Positions 14,873-24,282 of a stretch of DNA of 64,000 nt are shown here, one piece after another. The number at the start of each line of letters is the position of its first letter. The stretch's first letter is position 1. The DNA comes from Calothrix sp. NIES-4101 (GTDB lineage: Bacteria > Cyanobacteriota > Cyanobacteriia > Cyanobacteriales > Nostocaceae), in assembly GCA_004296455.1 (NCBI GenBank), contig AP018280.1, positions 6,808,794 to 6,872,793 on the forward strand, given 5' to 3'. The notes beneath the pieces were generated by a model. That model was not told the origin of the DNA and searched no databases. It was given only the letters and a program-made list of their open reading frames with translations. Position numbers and translations under genes: made by a program.

Positions 14873-15286
14873 TTAGTTGCGCTCAATTATCGGACAGATT
14901 TTATTTTCAGTTTGCACTGGAACTTTTTCCCAATCTGAAATAAGTTCTTCTAGTTCCGATTTAAAAACAAGTAAATGCTGAATTTGTGCTTCGATCGCAG
15001 CTAGTTTATCCAGCAATTTCGCTTTAATATGTTGGCAGGGTAAATTACCGCGATCGTGGACATCGAGAAACTCTCGAATTTCTGTTAAACTTAAACCTAG
15101 ACTTTGCGATCGCTTAATAAAGTGCAAACGTTCGATAATATCTGCATTAAATAATCTAAATCCGCCTTCAGTTCGACTCGAAGCCTTGATTAAACCCACT
15201 TCTTCGTAATAGCGAATGGTTTTAATGGGTATCCCGCTTTCTTTGGCGATTGTCCCAATTTGTTGTAACTGTTCTTGAACTAGCAT
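14873..15286 (-). CDS. MerR-family regulator, metal-responsive type
   Basis: 137 residues. The N-terminal winged helix (QQIGTIAKESGIPIKTIRYY then EEVGLIKASSR) is classical MerR. A long dimerisation helix follows with Cys in GNLPCQHIKAKL (about residue 83), and a C-terminal KICPII motif near residue 131. This C...CPII pattern is that of the ZntR/CadR group, which sense Zn, Cd or Pb and twist the promoter DNA to activate an efflux gene. No metal pump is adjacent, so the target is unknown. It is convergent with the Rrf2 gene, 30 bases apart. Confidence 0.85.
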   Translation of the reverse strand: MLVQEQLQQIGTIAKESGIPIKTIRYYEEVGLIKASSRTEGGFRLFNADIIERLHFIKRSQSLGLSLTEIREFLDVHDRGNLPCQHIKAKLLDKLAAIEAQIQHLLVFKSELEELISDWEKVPVQTENKICPIIERN

Positions 15287-15422
15287 AATTTATTCACCTT
15301 TGCCGGCTAATATCATCCTAAACTTTCTAGTGAGCTAGAGATGAAGATAATATTCAAGTCCGGCAAATTATTTTTTATAATTAACTTTTACCCGCGTCAT
15401 ATCATGTCCGGTTCCATACTTA

Positions 15423-15543
15423 TACCAATTCGCAATACTCGCTGTCGCGAGAAGCAAGCTACGCAATACTCGCTTCGCGAGAAGCTAAAGCTACGCAATT
15501 AAAAAATCTAGATTTAGCAATGGTTCCATAGATTCCATTGGTA
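15423..15543. repeat. Short repeat cluster with two hairpin units
   Basis: Two near-identical units begin GCAATACTCGCT at 15432 and 15463, each with a CTCGCT..CGCGAG self-complementary core and ending in AAGCTAC. They are enclosed by ATACCAAT (15423) and its inverted copy ATTGGTAT (near 15537), and GGTTCCATA occurs as a direct repeat outside and inside. This type of dispersed palindromic repeat is common in filamentous cyanobacteria. No coding potential. Confidence 0.6.
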
Positions 15544-15668
15544 TTATTATTAAAACTGGCACAAAGACTTAGAGACGCGGGGACGCGGAGAAATTCTAAG
15601 TGATTAACCGAACATAATATCAGTTTTTTTGTACTGATTTAAGCGAACGTGATAGAACTCCAGTTCCA

Positions 15669-17147
15669 TTAAAATTTCCGCGCCCAATCATCACGCCAAC
15701 GCTCGACAACAACTTTTGTTTGTGTAAAAAATTCAACAGCATGGTTTCCTTGCCCATGTAAATCGCCAAAAAAACTTTCCTTCCAACCACTAAACGGGAA
15801 AAATGCCATTGGTGCAGCCACACCAATATTAATGCCAATATTCCCAGCTTCTGCTTCATATCGAAACTTCCTCGCAGCAGCCCCACTAGTGGTAAAGAGA
15901 CAAGCCATATTACCATATTGTCCACTATTTACCAGTGCGATCGCTTCATCAATTGTGTTCACATGCATTAAACCTAGCACAGGACCAAAAATTTCTGTTT
16001 TGGCAATTGTTGCTCCTGGATTTACATTGTCTAAAATGGTTGGACGGATAAAATAACCCTTTTCATAACCAGAAATTTGCGGTTTTCGTCCATCTACTAA
16101 TAATTTTGCACCTTCTTCATTACCTTTTTGAATTAAACCTTCAATCCGTTTTTGACTTTCTGCGGAAATTACAGTCCCCATTTCCACATTTTCGTCTAAA
16201 CCATTACCAACAATTCGTTTTTTAGCTGTCTCCACAATGGCTTCCGTAAAACTATTTTGTGCTTCTCCTACAGTTACAGCCACGGAAGCGGCGAGACATC
16301 TTTGCCCCGCACAACCAAAGGCGCTATCCGCAGCAATACGGGTAGTCATTTCCATATCGGCATCTGGCAAAATAATAATTGGATTCTTGGCACCTCCTTG
16401 ACACTGCATCCGTTTACCACTGGCGGCACCACGAGAATATATATATTTGGCGACGGGTGTAGAACCAACAAAACTAATTGCGCGAACTTGGGGATTGTCT
16501 AAAATACTATCTACAGTTTCTTTGGCACCATTAACTAAATTAACGACTCCTTTGGGTAATCCAGTTTTTTCCAATAATTGAAAAATCTTTTGCATTGTTA
16601 GCGGTACTTTTTCAGAAGGTTTGATAATGTAAGTATTGCCGCAAGCCAATGCATAGGGTAAAAACCAAAATGGAATCATCCCTGGAAAATTAAACGGACA
16701 AATTGCGGCACAAACTCCTAAAGGTTGCCGTATCATCATTTCGTCGATACCGCGTGCAATATCCTCTGAATTAGTTCCCTGCATCATGATGGGAATACCA
16801 CAAGCAACTTCTACATTTTCAATTGCTCGTTGCATTTCGCCTTTTGATTCTGCAAGTGTCTTACCACATTCCTGGGTGATAGTTCTGGCTAAATCTTCCA
16901 AGTTTTCTTCTAATAGATTTTTGAGTTTAAATAGGTATTGTACTCTTTCTGTTGCTGGAGTTCGTCGCCAGGTAATAAACGCTGTAGCTGCTGCTTGCAC
17001 AGCTGCATTTACCTCAGTAGCAGTTGATAAAGGGACTTGCGCCATTACTTCCACTGTTGCGGGATTTTTCACTTCTAGGTAGTTGGTAGTGGCAGATATA
17101 CACCATTCACCATTGATATAATTGGATAATGTATTCAGGGTTTTCAT
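15669..17147 (-). CDS. mmsA: Methylmalonate-semialdehyde dehydrogenase (CoA-acylating)
   Basis: NAD-dependent aldehyde dehydrogenase that converts methylmalonate semialdehyde (or malonate semialdehyde) and CoA to propionyl-CoA (or acetyl-CoA) and CO2, at the end of valine or inositol breakdown. It has 492 residues, the usual length. The Rossmann signature [14 protein letters not shown] is near 225-238 and catalytic Cys284 lies in [11 protein letters not shown]. The general-base Glu of ordinary aldehyde dehydrogenases is absent (QCQGGAKNP at 248-256), a hallmark of the CoA-acylating MmsA group. Other valine-pathway genes are not nearby, so it looks like a stand-alone gene. Confidence 0.92.
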   Translation of the reverse strand: MKTLNTLSNYINGEWCISATTNYLEVKNPATVEVMAQVPLSTATEVNAAVQAAATAFITWRRTPATERVQYLFKLKNLLEENLEDLARTITQECGKTLAESKGEMQRAIENVEVACGIPIMMQGTNSEDIARGIDEMMIRQPLGVCAAICPFNFPGMIPFWFLPYALACGNTYIIKPSEKVPLTMQKIFQLLEKTGLPKGVVNLVNGAKETVDSILDNPQVRAISFVGSTPVAKYIYSRGAASGKRMQCQGGAKNPIIILPDADMEMTTRIAADSAFGCAGQRCLAASVAVTVGEAQNSFTEAIVETAKKRIVGNGLDENVEMGTVISAESQKRIEGLIQKGNEEGAKLLVDGRKPQISGYEKGYFIRPTILDNVNPGATIAKTEIFGPVLGLMHVNTIDEAIALVNSGQYGNMACLFTTSGAAARKFRYEAEAGNIGINIGVAAPMAFFPFSGWKESFFGDLHGQGNHAVEFFTQTKVVVERWRDDWARKF

Positions 17148-17907
17148 AGATTGAGGATTTTGGTTGATTCCATAGTTTAAACTACGATAATTACTTTTGA
17201 AGGCGTACTAGCAGTTGGGAAATTTAGTATTAAAAAGAATAATTTCAAGTTTTGAAATTCTGATTATATAACAGAGTAAAGTTTTGAGAATCTATGACTA
17301 TTAAAACTAATATTGAACAAATTTGAATAGATATTACGATGTATATTTACAAAACATCTTACCAAGATAAATTTATAGAAGATAGGAAAATATTGAATTT
17401 TTTAGTTTCCTGGTTACAGGAAAATAGCTAATAAAGGCTAACAGAACTTAAGTGCGATCGCAATCTTAAAAATATAGCTAAGGAGACAACAGCAACAATA
17501 TTCGGCTCTTCGGCAAGTTTTATGGAGCTTGAGGTTTTTTTGCAGTAAAACCCTTACAAAACAATGATTACAAGCAACTATGATACTTTTTGAGGCTAAA
17601 TTCCTATGTAATAAGGCTTTCAAGGATTTTTAGCTAAGTTTTCCATAAAAAGAACTGAAGAGCCCAATATTCTTAAAATTAATATTTTTTTAATTTTTTA
17701 CTTTTGATTTTTCTATATTTTTCACCCCTAAGTATTGTTACCAGCCAATAACAGAATTAGTGTGAAAACCGAACCGGATTAGAGCACTATTTCTACCTGA
17801 AAAAACCATCTTTGACCCGATACAATTAAAACATGGCTGAAATGATGCTGTTTCTTAAACAAGTTTAATAGCAGTAAGAAATGCAGTCTTCAGGAGAAAA
17901 CAAAAAC
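17148..17907. other. Intergenic region carrying a MITE
   Basis: No supported gene in about 760 AT-rich bases. The central 161 bases are a miniature inverted-repeat element, described separately. A 61-codon reverse open frame here overlaps the MITE and is rejected. The htpX promoter must lie in the last 230 bases. Confidence 0.6.
17504..17664. mobile_element. 161-bp MITE with 22-bp inverted ends and 8-bp target duplication
   Basis: The left end (17504-17525, starting GGCTCTTCGG and ending TTTATGG) and the inverted right end (17643-17664) match at about 17 of 22 positions. The element is flanked by identical CAATATTC at 17496-17503 and 17665-17672. The GGCTCTT terminus and 8-bp duplication are those of the ISL3 family, so it is probably a non-autonomous ISL3 derivative. 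It has no open frame of its own. Confidence 0.8.
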
Positions 17908-18768
17908 ATGGGAAATCAATTCAAAACAGCTGCTTTGCTTGCTGGATTAAGTGGTCTTTTAATTACTATTAGCTATTGGGTTATTGGCGGTACTACAGGT
18001 TTAATTGTAGGTATTGGGTTGGCAGCAGTAACAAATTTATTCTCTTGGTATCAATCAGATAAAATTGCACTAGCAGCTTATCGTGCTCAAGAAGTAAGCG
18101 AGGCACAAGCACCAGGGCTTTACCGCATGGTAAGCAAGTTGTCTCAACGAGCAAATTTACCAATGCCACGAGTATATATTGTACCTGACCCTGGAGCTAA
18201 TGCTTTCGCTACAGGACGTGATCCTGAACATGCAGCAGTAGCAGTCACAGAAGGGATTATGAATATTTTACCTGAAGACGAACTCGAAGCTGTAATCGCC
18301 CACGAATTGACACACATAGCGAATCGTGACACCCTCACCCAAGCAGTTGCAGCTACAATCGCCGGTGCAATATCTTTCCTAGCACAAAACCTATTTTGGT
18401 TTGGTGGAGGCTCACGAGATGATGATAACCGGGGCGGAAATTTTGTCGGTTTATTGTTAACAATGATACTTGCACCGATATCTGCAACAGTCATTCAAAT
18501 GGCGATTTCCCGTACCCGTGAGTTTTCAGCCGATGCCGGGGCTGCTAGAATCACAGGAAATCCTCGCGCTTTAGCCCGTGCCTTGCAACGTTTAGAATCA
18601 ACAGCACGTCAAATACCCGTAGAATCTGGAAATCCAGCATTTGAGCCATTATTAATTATTAATCCTTTTTCTGGTGGTTCATTCGCTAATTTGTTTAGAA
18701 CTCACCCAACAACAGAAAAACGAGTCGAAGCATTACTCAATTTAGAAAAAGAATTACCAATTAGATAG
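17908..18768 (+). CDS. htpX: HtpX-type M48 zinc metalloprotease
   Basis: Membrane-bound zinc endopeptidase for quality control of inner-membrane proteins. 286 residues from the ATG at 17908; this start gives the canonical family N-terminus GNQFKTAALLAGLSGLL and is preceded by AGGAGA. An in-frame ATG 27 bases upstream would add nine non-conserved residues. Two N-terminal membrane helices (about 7-25 and 29-47), the zinc site AHELTHIANRDT (His132, Glu133, His136), two further hydrophobic segments (about 150-195) and the third zinc ligand region REFSADAGAA are all present. It is a single gene; an IS has inserted 90 bases after its stop codon. Confidence 0.92.
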   Translation: MGNQFKTAALLAGLSGLLITISYWVIGGTTGLIVGIGLAAVTNLFSWYQSDKIALAAYRAQEVSEAQAPGLYRMVSKLSQRANLPMPRVYIVPDPGANAFATGRDPEHAAVAVTEGIMNILPEDELEAVIAHELTHIANRDTLTQAVAATIAGAISFLAQNLFWFGGGSRDDDNRGGNFVGLLLTMILAPISATVIQMAISRTREFSADAGAARITGNPRALARALQRLESTARQIPVESGNPAFEPLLIINPFSGGSFANLFRTHPTTEKRVEALLNLEKELPIR

Positions 18769-18939
18769 TCTGGAATCCTAAACTCCCAATTCTAAATTTT
18801 GAGTAAATAATAATTTCTCCTTTCCCCTTTCCCCTATTTCTATTTATGGGTGCAACCTAGGCTGTTGACTTTGTTGGTTTTAAGGCACCATTGCTTCATA
18901 CAATAATAGTGTCGTTAATACTTAGCACATTCAAAGCCC

Positions 18940-19191
18940 ATGCAGGAGTTTAAAAGCCCAGTTAGTAGATTAGCACGTTTGTTTCAGAAAGGTCGAGATA
19001 ACTGGAAAGAAAAAGCACTATTAAAACAAAAAAAGATTAGAGCCTTAGAAATCAAGGTTAGAGATCTATTAGATTCAAGAGAAGAATGGAAAAATCGCGC
19101 GTTGATGGCAGAGTCAAAACTAAAAGAGTTAAACATTGAAGGAGATTTAGACGAAAAAAAGAGGAAATTCAAGTCGAAGCAGAAATCATAG
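18940..19191 (+). CDS. IS orfA: small basic coiled-coil protein, frameshift partner
   Basis: 83-residue Lys/Arg/Glu-rich helical protein (KGRDNWKEKALLKQKK and SREEWKNRALMAESKLKELN) that looks like a leucine-zipper or DNA-binding N-terminal part of the transposase. Near its end the codons GAA AAA AAG at 19153-19161 form the slippery heptamer A-AAA-AAG in the correct phase for a -1 shift. After a -1 slip the reading continues in the orfB frame without a stop through 19161-19197 and on, giving a fusion of about 519 residues. Unshifted translation ends at TAG 19191. Confidence 0.8.
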   Translation: MQEFKSPVSRLARLFQKGRDNWKEKALLKQKKIRALEIKVRDLLDSREEWKNRALMAESKLKELNIEGDLDEKKRKFKSKQKS

Positions 19192-19196
19192 AAGCT

Positions 19197-20498
19197 ATGG
19201 AATTAAATGTGAAGGGTCATCATTATGATGCCAAAATAATTCAGCAAGCACTCTTACTTTTAATTGAATGTGGTATCAGTTTTAGAGGAGTAGAAAAAGT
19301 ATTTGAGTTGTTTAATAATTATGAAGAGCAGGCAACTCCAAGTTTCAGTTGTGTGAGAAAGTGGTTGGCTCGGATTGGAATATATGAATTGACAAAAGAG
19401 AAAGAATATCGTGATGATTGGATATTTATTGTCGATTTGACATTAGAATTAGGGAAACAAAAAGCGTTGGTAATTTTAGGCGTTTCACAGCAGCATATTG
19501 AAGAAAATGTGATGAAGCAGAAAAGAGGGTTGGCGCATGAAGACGTGAAAATTTTCGGATTAGAAATTATGGATTCTACGAAAGGAGAGATTATAGAATC
19601 AAAACTAGAAAAAATCAGTCAAAAAGTCGGCGTACCAGTACAAATAGTAGCGGACAATGGTAGCGACCTAGCTCGTGGAATCAAGCTATACCAGCAAAAT
19701 CACCCAGATATTATCTATACCCATGATGTGACTCATGCAATGGCTTTACTTTTAAAATACCAGCTAGATTCGGATGAGAGATATCAGTCATTTATTCAAA
19801 AATGTAATATCAGCAGACAAAAATTACAACAAACAGATTTATCATTTTTATCTCCTCCAACACAACGTTCTCAATGTCGTTTTTTTAATGTAGAAAGGTT
19901 GACAAATTGGGGGATTAAATTACTAAATTCTTCTCCAGACACTTTAATTAAATTAATGCCAGATTCTGACCCTTCGCTGATTACTCAGAAAATAGTAGAT
20001 AAATTGGGATGGTTAGTTGACTACGAATCAGACCTAATTCAATGGAACCAAATGGTGTCACTCACACGAGGTGTTGAAACTCAACTCAAACAATCAGGAA
20101 TTAGTCATAAAACTCTCGATTTTTTTGAACAAAATAAAGTTATATTTGATGATAATTCTCTCCAGAAACTTCAACAAAGTATTTTGGGTTATTTGTCTGT
20201 TCAATGCCGAAAAATTAAAAACCAATCTACTTTTTTAGCTACTTCTGATGTGATTGAGTCATTGTTTGGAAAATATAAGCAATTTTCCGCGCGCTGTCCA
20301 TTTAAAGAAATGGGTCAGATGCTGCTAACCATCTGTTTATCTACTATGAATCTGACGACAGCTTTGATTAAAAACGCACTTGAAACAATTAGTTTTTCAG
20401 ACGTTGAAGCATGGCTATCTGAAGTTTTTGGTCAATCCACACTATCAAAACGAAAAACGTTGTTTTCAGGGGATTGTGACGACATTAAAAGTGCATGA
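19197..20498 (+). CDS. IS orfB: DDE-type transposase of unassigned family
   Basis: 433 residues from its own ATG, but more likely made as the C-terminal part of an orfA-orfB fusion, because the frame is open back to the slippery site at 19155-19161. Features: an HTH-like start (ECGISFRGVEKVFELF), a first acidic motif in WIFIVDLTLELG, a second in VQIVADNGSDLARGI, the D-VTHAMALLLKY block with His, and a C-terminal region with TSDVIESLFGKYKQ supplying the likely catalytic Glu. This D-D-E order with an ADNGSD motif identifies a transposase with RNase H fold. All key regions appear intact, so the element may be active. Confidence 0.8.
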   Translation: MELNVKGHHYDAKIIQQALLLLIECGISFRGVEKVFELFNNYEEQATPSFSCVRKWLARIGIYELTKEKEYRDDWIFIVDLTLELGKQKALVILGVSQQHIEENVMKQKRGLAHEDVKIFGLEIMDSTKGEIIESKLEKISQKVGVPVQIVADNGSDLARGIKLYQQNHPDIIYTHDVTHAMALLLKYQLDSDERYQSFIQKCNISRQKLQQTDLSFLSPPTQRSQCRFFNVERLTNWGIKLLNSSPDTLIKLMPDSDPSLITQKIVDKLGWLVDYESDLIQWNQMVSLTRGVETQLKQSGISHKTLDFFEQNKVIFDDNSLQKLQQSILGYLSVQCRKIKNQSTFLATSDVIESLFGKYKQFSARCPFKEMGQMLLTICLSTMNLTTALIKNALETISFSDVEAWLSEVFGQSTLSKRKTLFSGDCDDIKSA

Positions 20499-20591
20499 AC
20501 TTTTACCATGTCAAAAGGCACAGAGTCAACAGCCTAGGTGCAACCTGACTGCCAATAACACCATAATTACAAACAAAAGGATGTTGAAAGT

Positions 20592-20993
20592 ATGACTAAC
20601 CATAATATTGAATCCGTTGAAACTGTAGAAATTGACATAAATTCACAAACCAACGATATGGTTGATACAGAAATGGCTGGCGAAACTGATGAATTAAAAC
20701 AGGAAACGAAAGCTTTGATTGAAGCCCTAAAACGCCGCGCCCAAGCCGAAGCCGAATCTGCGGGAACACTTACTCGCGAAACCTATTTAAATGCAGTGCG
20801 GAAAGCACGGGAAACTATTGAAGGCGAAAAAATCATTGAACGAGAAAAAATTGAAAACTCGTTGAATGTGATTCAACAAGAGGCTGAAAAGAATTGGCAT
20901 TTGTTTGTCAACCAGTTTACCGAATTAGGTTTGCGTTTTCAGGATGCTGCAAAAGCTGCATGGGAAGCTTTTAATGCACCACGTGCAAATTAG
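20592..20993 (+). CDS. Conserved helical protein, function unknown
   Basis: 133 residues, no recognised domain. Residues 1-35 are acidic and disordered. From about 36 a long amphipathic, strongly charged helix runs through LKQETKALIEALKRRAQAEA and KARETIEGEKIIEREKIENS, then NWHLFVNQFTELGLRFQDAA forms a hydrophobic-faced helix near the end. It may be a coiled-coil dimer or membrane-peripheral protein. The IS described above ends 47 bases upstream of its start, so its native promoter has probably been displaced and expression may now depend on the IS or on a short remaining region. Confidence 0.7.
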   Translation: MTNHNIESVETVEIDINSQTNDMVDTEMAGETDELKQETKALIEALKRRAQAEAESAGTLTRETYLNAVRKARETIEGEKIIEREKIENSLNVIQQEAEKNWHLFVNQFTELGLRFQDAAKAAWEAFNAPRAN

Positions 20994-21428
20994 AGCGAAT
21001 ATTACTCATCCCAATACAGTTCGGTTCAGGTCGCCAAGCATGTAAACTGAGAATTGTCATCAGGGTGCAAACGGCAAAAATACAACTTAAAGAATTCTCT
21101 TTATTTGTGCCGAATGTAAAATCAGGTACGGTGTTTAAAGTTTAAAGCGTTAGAAATTGCAATTCCATCGGAGCGCTATAGAACAAGCACTCGGTGAGGC
21201 AAAAGCAACCGAAGAACGTACCAAGAAACCCATACATAAGGGAACTTTGGCTAAAATTGAAACACTCAAATTTTCTGTATAAAACACTGCTTAGAGCTTA
21301 ACCGAACCATATTGGGAGCGATCGCACTCTGAAGACGAGCATTTAAGTCTTGAAACTCAAGCGTAGTAAGTATTTAATTTGGGTGTGACCACGCAGGACT
21401 TTTACGCATCTGTAGTTTCATTAAGCAA
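20994..21428. other. Gap with a possible decayed reading frame
   Basis: No complete gene. A plus-strand frame open from 21154 to TAA 21282 reads AIEQALGEAKATEERTKKPI and continues to AKIETLKFSV. It looks like genuine protein composition, perhaps the tail of a lost gene, but has no convincing start or ribosome site. The rest of the gap shows nothing. Confidence 0.3.
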
Positions 21429-23045
21429 TTAGTCTTCAACAAGTGCTGCAATTGCAGCTACTAATTTTGAGGGGTCGGCTGGTTTAGTGATATGAAGTTG
21501 AAATCCAGCGGTTAAAACCTGTTTTTGTGTAGTTTCTGCGGCGTAAGCAGTTAGAGCGATCGCAGGAATCTGTCCACCTTGATTAGCAGGCATTGCTCGT
21601 AATTTTTTGATCAAAGTGTAACCATCAACTTCTGGCATACCCAAATCGCTCAACAGTATGTCTGGTTTTGACTGTGCAATTATAGCGAGTGCTTCATTGG
21701 CGGATGCTGCGATCGTGACGATTGCTCCGTTCTCTTCCAATAGGAAGGCAAGAAACTCACGGGTATCAGCATCATCATCCACAATTAACAAGCGTACCCC
21801 TTCTAGTGGAGTATGAAGCATACAGAATGGATAGGAATCGTCAGAGATGTTCTGATCTTCAATTTTAAATTCCAGACTCTGTTGAACCACTGGTAGGCAA
21901 ACTGTAAATGTCGCCCCTTGTCCCTCGCCAGGGCTTTGTGCCCAAACTCTACCACCATGCAACTCGACAAGTTGGCGCACAATCGCCAAACCAAGTCCTA
22001 ATCCGCCAGAACTTCGGCTTGTACTACTATCTGCCTGACGGAAATACTCGAATACGTGTGGCAGAAAATCAGGATTAATACCTTTGCCCGTATCAATGAT
22101 TCTGAGTTGTATCTGAGAATCAATCTGTTCTAAGTAGACTTCGACTTTTCCACCTGCTGATGTGAATTTAATGGCGTTAGAGAGTAAATTCCAAACAACT
22201 TGTTGAAGACGACTACTATCACCTTTAACTTGTCCAATATTTATATCTAGATCAAGATTAATTTGAATAGACTTTGCTTCTGCTGCCAAATGTACTGTCT
22301 CTAAGGCAGCTTCAATAATCAAAGCAAAATCAACAGTTTCTAAATTAAGTACTAGCTTGCCTCGAAGAATGCGGGAGATATCCAACAGGTCTTCAATCAA
22401 CTGAGCCTGTAGTACAGCATTGCGTTCGATTGTCTCAAGGGCACGCACAGTAGTAGCTTCGTTTAATGAGCGGTTTTTCAGTAGCTTTGCCCAACCCAAA
22501 ATTGGATTAAGAGGGGAACGAAGTTCATGAGAAACAATTGCCAAAAATTCATCTTTGATGCGGTTTGCTACTTCAGCAGCTTGTTGGGCTTTCTGGTGTT
22601 CTTCCGCTACTGCTAGTGCTTGATCTCGTAAGTTTTTATATTCCTGAACTCGAAAAGTTAAATCTGTGAAATCCTCAATTGAGAACAGGGCATAAAATCT
22701 ATTTCCGTCCATTGCCGGCACAGCAGTTACAGTTGTCTGCTGAATGCGATATTTATTTTCAGATAGCGGTATAGGAATAACATATTTATGCAATTGAGAA
22801 GAAAAGATTGCGGGAGGGCCGCCTTGAAAAATTTGCTCTAAGCGACTAGTATAACGAGGCTGATTTAAATGAGGAAAATATTCATAAATTGAATTTCCTA
22901 AAATTTTACTTCGGGAAATTTTTGTCCATTCCTCTAAGCAGCAGTTCCAGAATAAAACAATGTAATCTGACTGTAGAACAAAAGCCCCTAAAGGAATTTT
23001 ATCTAAAAGGCTAAATTGTTCATGAGCTTTTTCTATGATATTCAT
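21429..23045 (-). CDS. Hybrid sensor histidine kinase (PAS-HisKA-HATPase-REC)
   Basis: Cytoplasmic hybrid kinase of 538 residues. A PAS-like sensor covers about 10-130 (GAFVLQSDYIVLFWNC). A short coiled linker leads to HisKA with the phospho-His in AIVSHELRSPLNP. HATPase_c has N-box NLLSNAIKFTSAGG, G1 IDTGKGI and G2 GGLGLGLAIVRQL. The C-terminal receiver domain has DDDADTREF, phospho-acceptor Asp in LLSDLGMPEVDG and Lys in HITKPADP. No membrane segment is present. It follows cheC by 70 bases on the same strand, so it is probably the last gene of a cheY-cheC-kinase operon and may feed a second input into the chemotaxis-type pathway. Confidence 0.92.
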   Translation of the reverse strand: MNIIEKAHEQFSLLDKIPLGAFVLQSDYIVLFWNCCLEEWTKISRSKILGNSIYEYFPHLNQPRYTSRLEQIFQGGPPAIFSSQLHKYVIPIPLSENKYRIQQTTVTAVPAMDGNRFYALFSIEDFTDLTFRVQEYKNLRDQALAVAEEHQKAQQAAEVANRIKDEFLAIVSHELRSPLNPILGWAKLLKNRSLNEATTVRALETIERNAVLQAQLIEDLLDISRILRGKLVLNLETVDFALIIEAALETVHLAAEAKSIQINLDLDINIGQVKGDSSRLQQVVWNLLSNAIKFTSAGGKVEVYLEQIDSQIQLRIIDTGKGINPDFLPHVFEYFRQADSSTSRSSGGLGLGLAIVRQLVELHGGRVWAQSPGEGQGATFTVCLPVVQQSLEFKIEDQNISDDSYPFCMLHTPLEGVRLLIVDDDADTREFLAFLLEENGAIVTIAASANEALAIIAQSKPDILLSDLGMPEVDGYTLIKKLRAMPANQGGQIPAIALTAYAAETTQKQVLTAGFQLHITKPADPSKLVAAIAALVED

Positions 23046-23115
23046 TGTTTCATCGTTAGGATTTTAGCAGAAGATTTAAATATTTTTATCTAGCTAGGTT
23101 AGGAATTTTTCTAGT

Positions 23116-23724
23116 TCACATGACTGCAATTTCATCATTAATTGCATTGATGAGCGCATCAAATGTACCTACGTGAAAGATTAAAATAATATCCCCAATA
23201 ATTTCTAACTGTTCAATTATGAATCGAGCTTGTGCTAGCAATATTTTGGTATTGTTTTCATAAGTAGATAATAATAAGTTTTCAATTGTATCTTCTAAGT
23301 AAACAGGTAATGTATAGTTCACATGCTGCTTTAGCACATTACTAAGCGAACCCATTACCCCATTGATAACAATGTTACCAATTTCGCTCAGAGTGCCAAT
23401 TTTCACCGCATCTAGATCAGCAGAACCTGGCTCTTCACCTGTAAGCACTGCAACTAGTGATGATGCACTGTCAGTAGGAAAAATCAAGCCAGCAGCACCA
23501 GAAAAAGAACCTGTAAAGCCTAGTCTTACAGATGCCAAGCTGTCATCATGGAATCGTGTTGCTAAGTCCTGATAGGCTTCAGCAGCAGTTAATACTTTCA
23601 CAAATGGAATTTTCAGACCAATGTGAGAATCTACCATCTCATTTAGTAGACTTGCGGCTCGACCAATTCCAATATTAATCAACTCTTGAAGTGCATCCAG
23701 TTGTTCTGCTGTTACATTCATCAA
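23116..23724 (-). CDS. cheC: CheC-family CheY-phosphate phosphatase
   Basis: 202 residues. CheC proteins dephosphorylate CheY-P and adjust adaptation. Two active-site helices of the family are visible: the first in LQELINIGIGRAASLLNEMV (Glu and Asn four residues apart), the second in GTLSEIGNIVINGVMGSLSN. This makes both phosphatase centres potentially intact. A CheD partner is not encoded here. It starts three bases after the cheY stop codon, so the two are translationally coupled. CheC is uncommon in cyanobacteria, which makes the locus unusual. Confidence 0.88.
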   Translation of the reverse strand: MMNVTAEQLDALQELINIGIGRAASLLNEMVDSHIGLKIPFVKVLTAAEAYQDLATRFHDDSLASVRLGFTGSFSGAAGLIFPTDSASSLVAVLTGEEPGSADLDAVKIGTLSEIGNIVINGVMGSLSNVLKQHVNYTLPVYLEDTIENLLLSTYENNTKILLAQARFIIEQLEIIGDIILIFHVGTFDALINAINDEIAVM

Positions 23725-23727
23725 AAC

Positions 23728-24093
23728 TTATTCCTGAGTATTAATAACTTGCTGGACTGCCTTTCGCAGTTCATTTTCTTTTGCTGGCTTATTAATAAAG
23801 TTAATAGCCCCAAGACTATAACTTTGATTGCGTGCCCCTTCTTGGATATCGGCTGAGATGATAATTGTGGGAATTTTTAATTCTTCATCTTGTAAAGCTT
23901 GCAGAAATTCAAACCCATTCATGTCTGGCATGAGTAGATCCGCTAATACACAATTTGGTTTGCGCTGGTGAACTAATTCTAATCCCTCACGTCCATTAGT
24001 TGCTTCTATAATTTCGTAACCATCAACTTGTAGAAACTTTCGGAGCATTCTGCGAGAAAAGGCTGCATCATCAATAATCAAAACCAATGTCAT
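23728..24093 (-). CDS. cheY: CheY-like single-domain response regulator
   Basis: 121 residues, receiver domain only. Acidic pair in LIIDDAAFSRRML, phospho-acceptor Asp in CVLADLLMPDMNG, the Thr/Ser switch in TIIISADIQEG and conserved Lys in FINKPAKENEL. As a stand-alone receiver it should take phosphate from CheA and be dephosphorylated by CheC, its immediate neighbour. It is the first gene of the minus-strand operon and lies divergent to cheA, with about 610 bases and an IS1 remnant between. Confidence 0.92.
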   Translation of the reverse strand: MTLVLIIDDAAFSRRMLRKFLQVDGYEIIEATNGREGLELVHQRKPNCVLADLLMPDMNGFEFLQALQDEELKIPTIIISADIQEGARNQSYSLGAINFINKPAKENELRKAVQQVINTQE

Positions 24094-24282
24094 TATCTCT
24101 GCCCTTTTGTGTTTTAGCTTAAGAATTGTTGATTGATATCAGTTAACTAATATATTAATGGATGACCTTCATACCATAAAAAATCATTTAAATTTAGTTG
24201 TTTAAGTTAAAAATATTTAAAATTCATCTGCTGAAAAGTTAATGGTATAGGGTGTAACTAAACTTTAGTTAAGTATTTGAAA

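Larger units (their letters stand above)
18858..20536 (+). mobile_element. Complete insertion sequence, 1679 bp, 9-bp target duplication
   Basis: The ends are inverted copies of TAGGCTGTTGACT (18858-18870 and 20524-20536) with partial similarity continuing inward (TGT, then TTTT). The element is flanked by the direct repeat GGTGCAACC at 18849-18857 and 20537-20545, a perfect 9-bp duplication indicating recent insertion. It encodes two frames linked by a -1 frameshift signal. I cannot assign it to a named IS family from sequence alone. It separates htpX from the small gene at 20592 and lies in that gene's 5' region. Confidence 0.88.

Noticed and set aside
17438-17623. 61-codon reverse frame, Cys-rich
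   Set aside because: It spans the boundary of the MITE and has no start signal; the Cys cluster is a chance product of AAC/ACA repeats.
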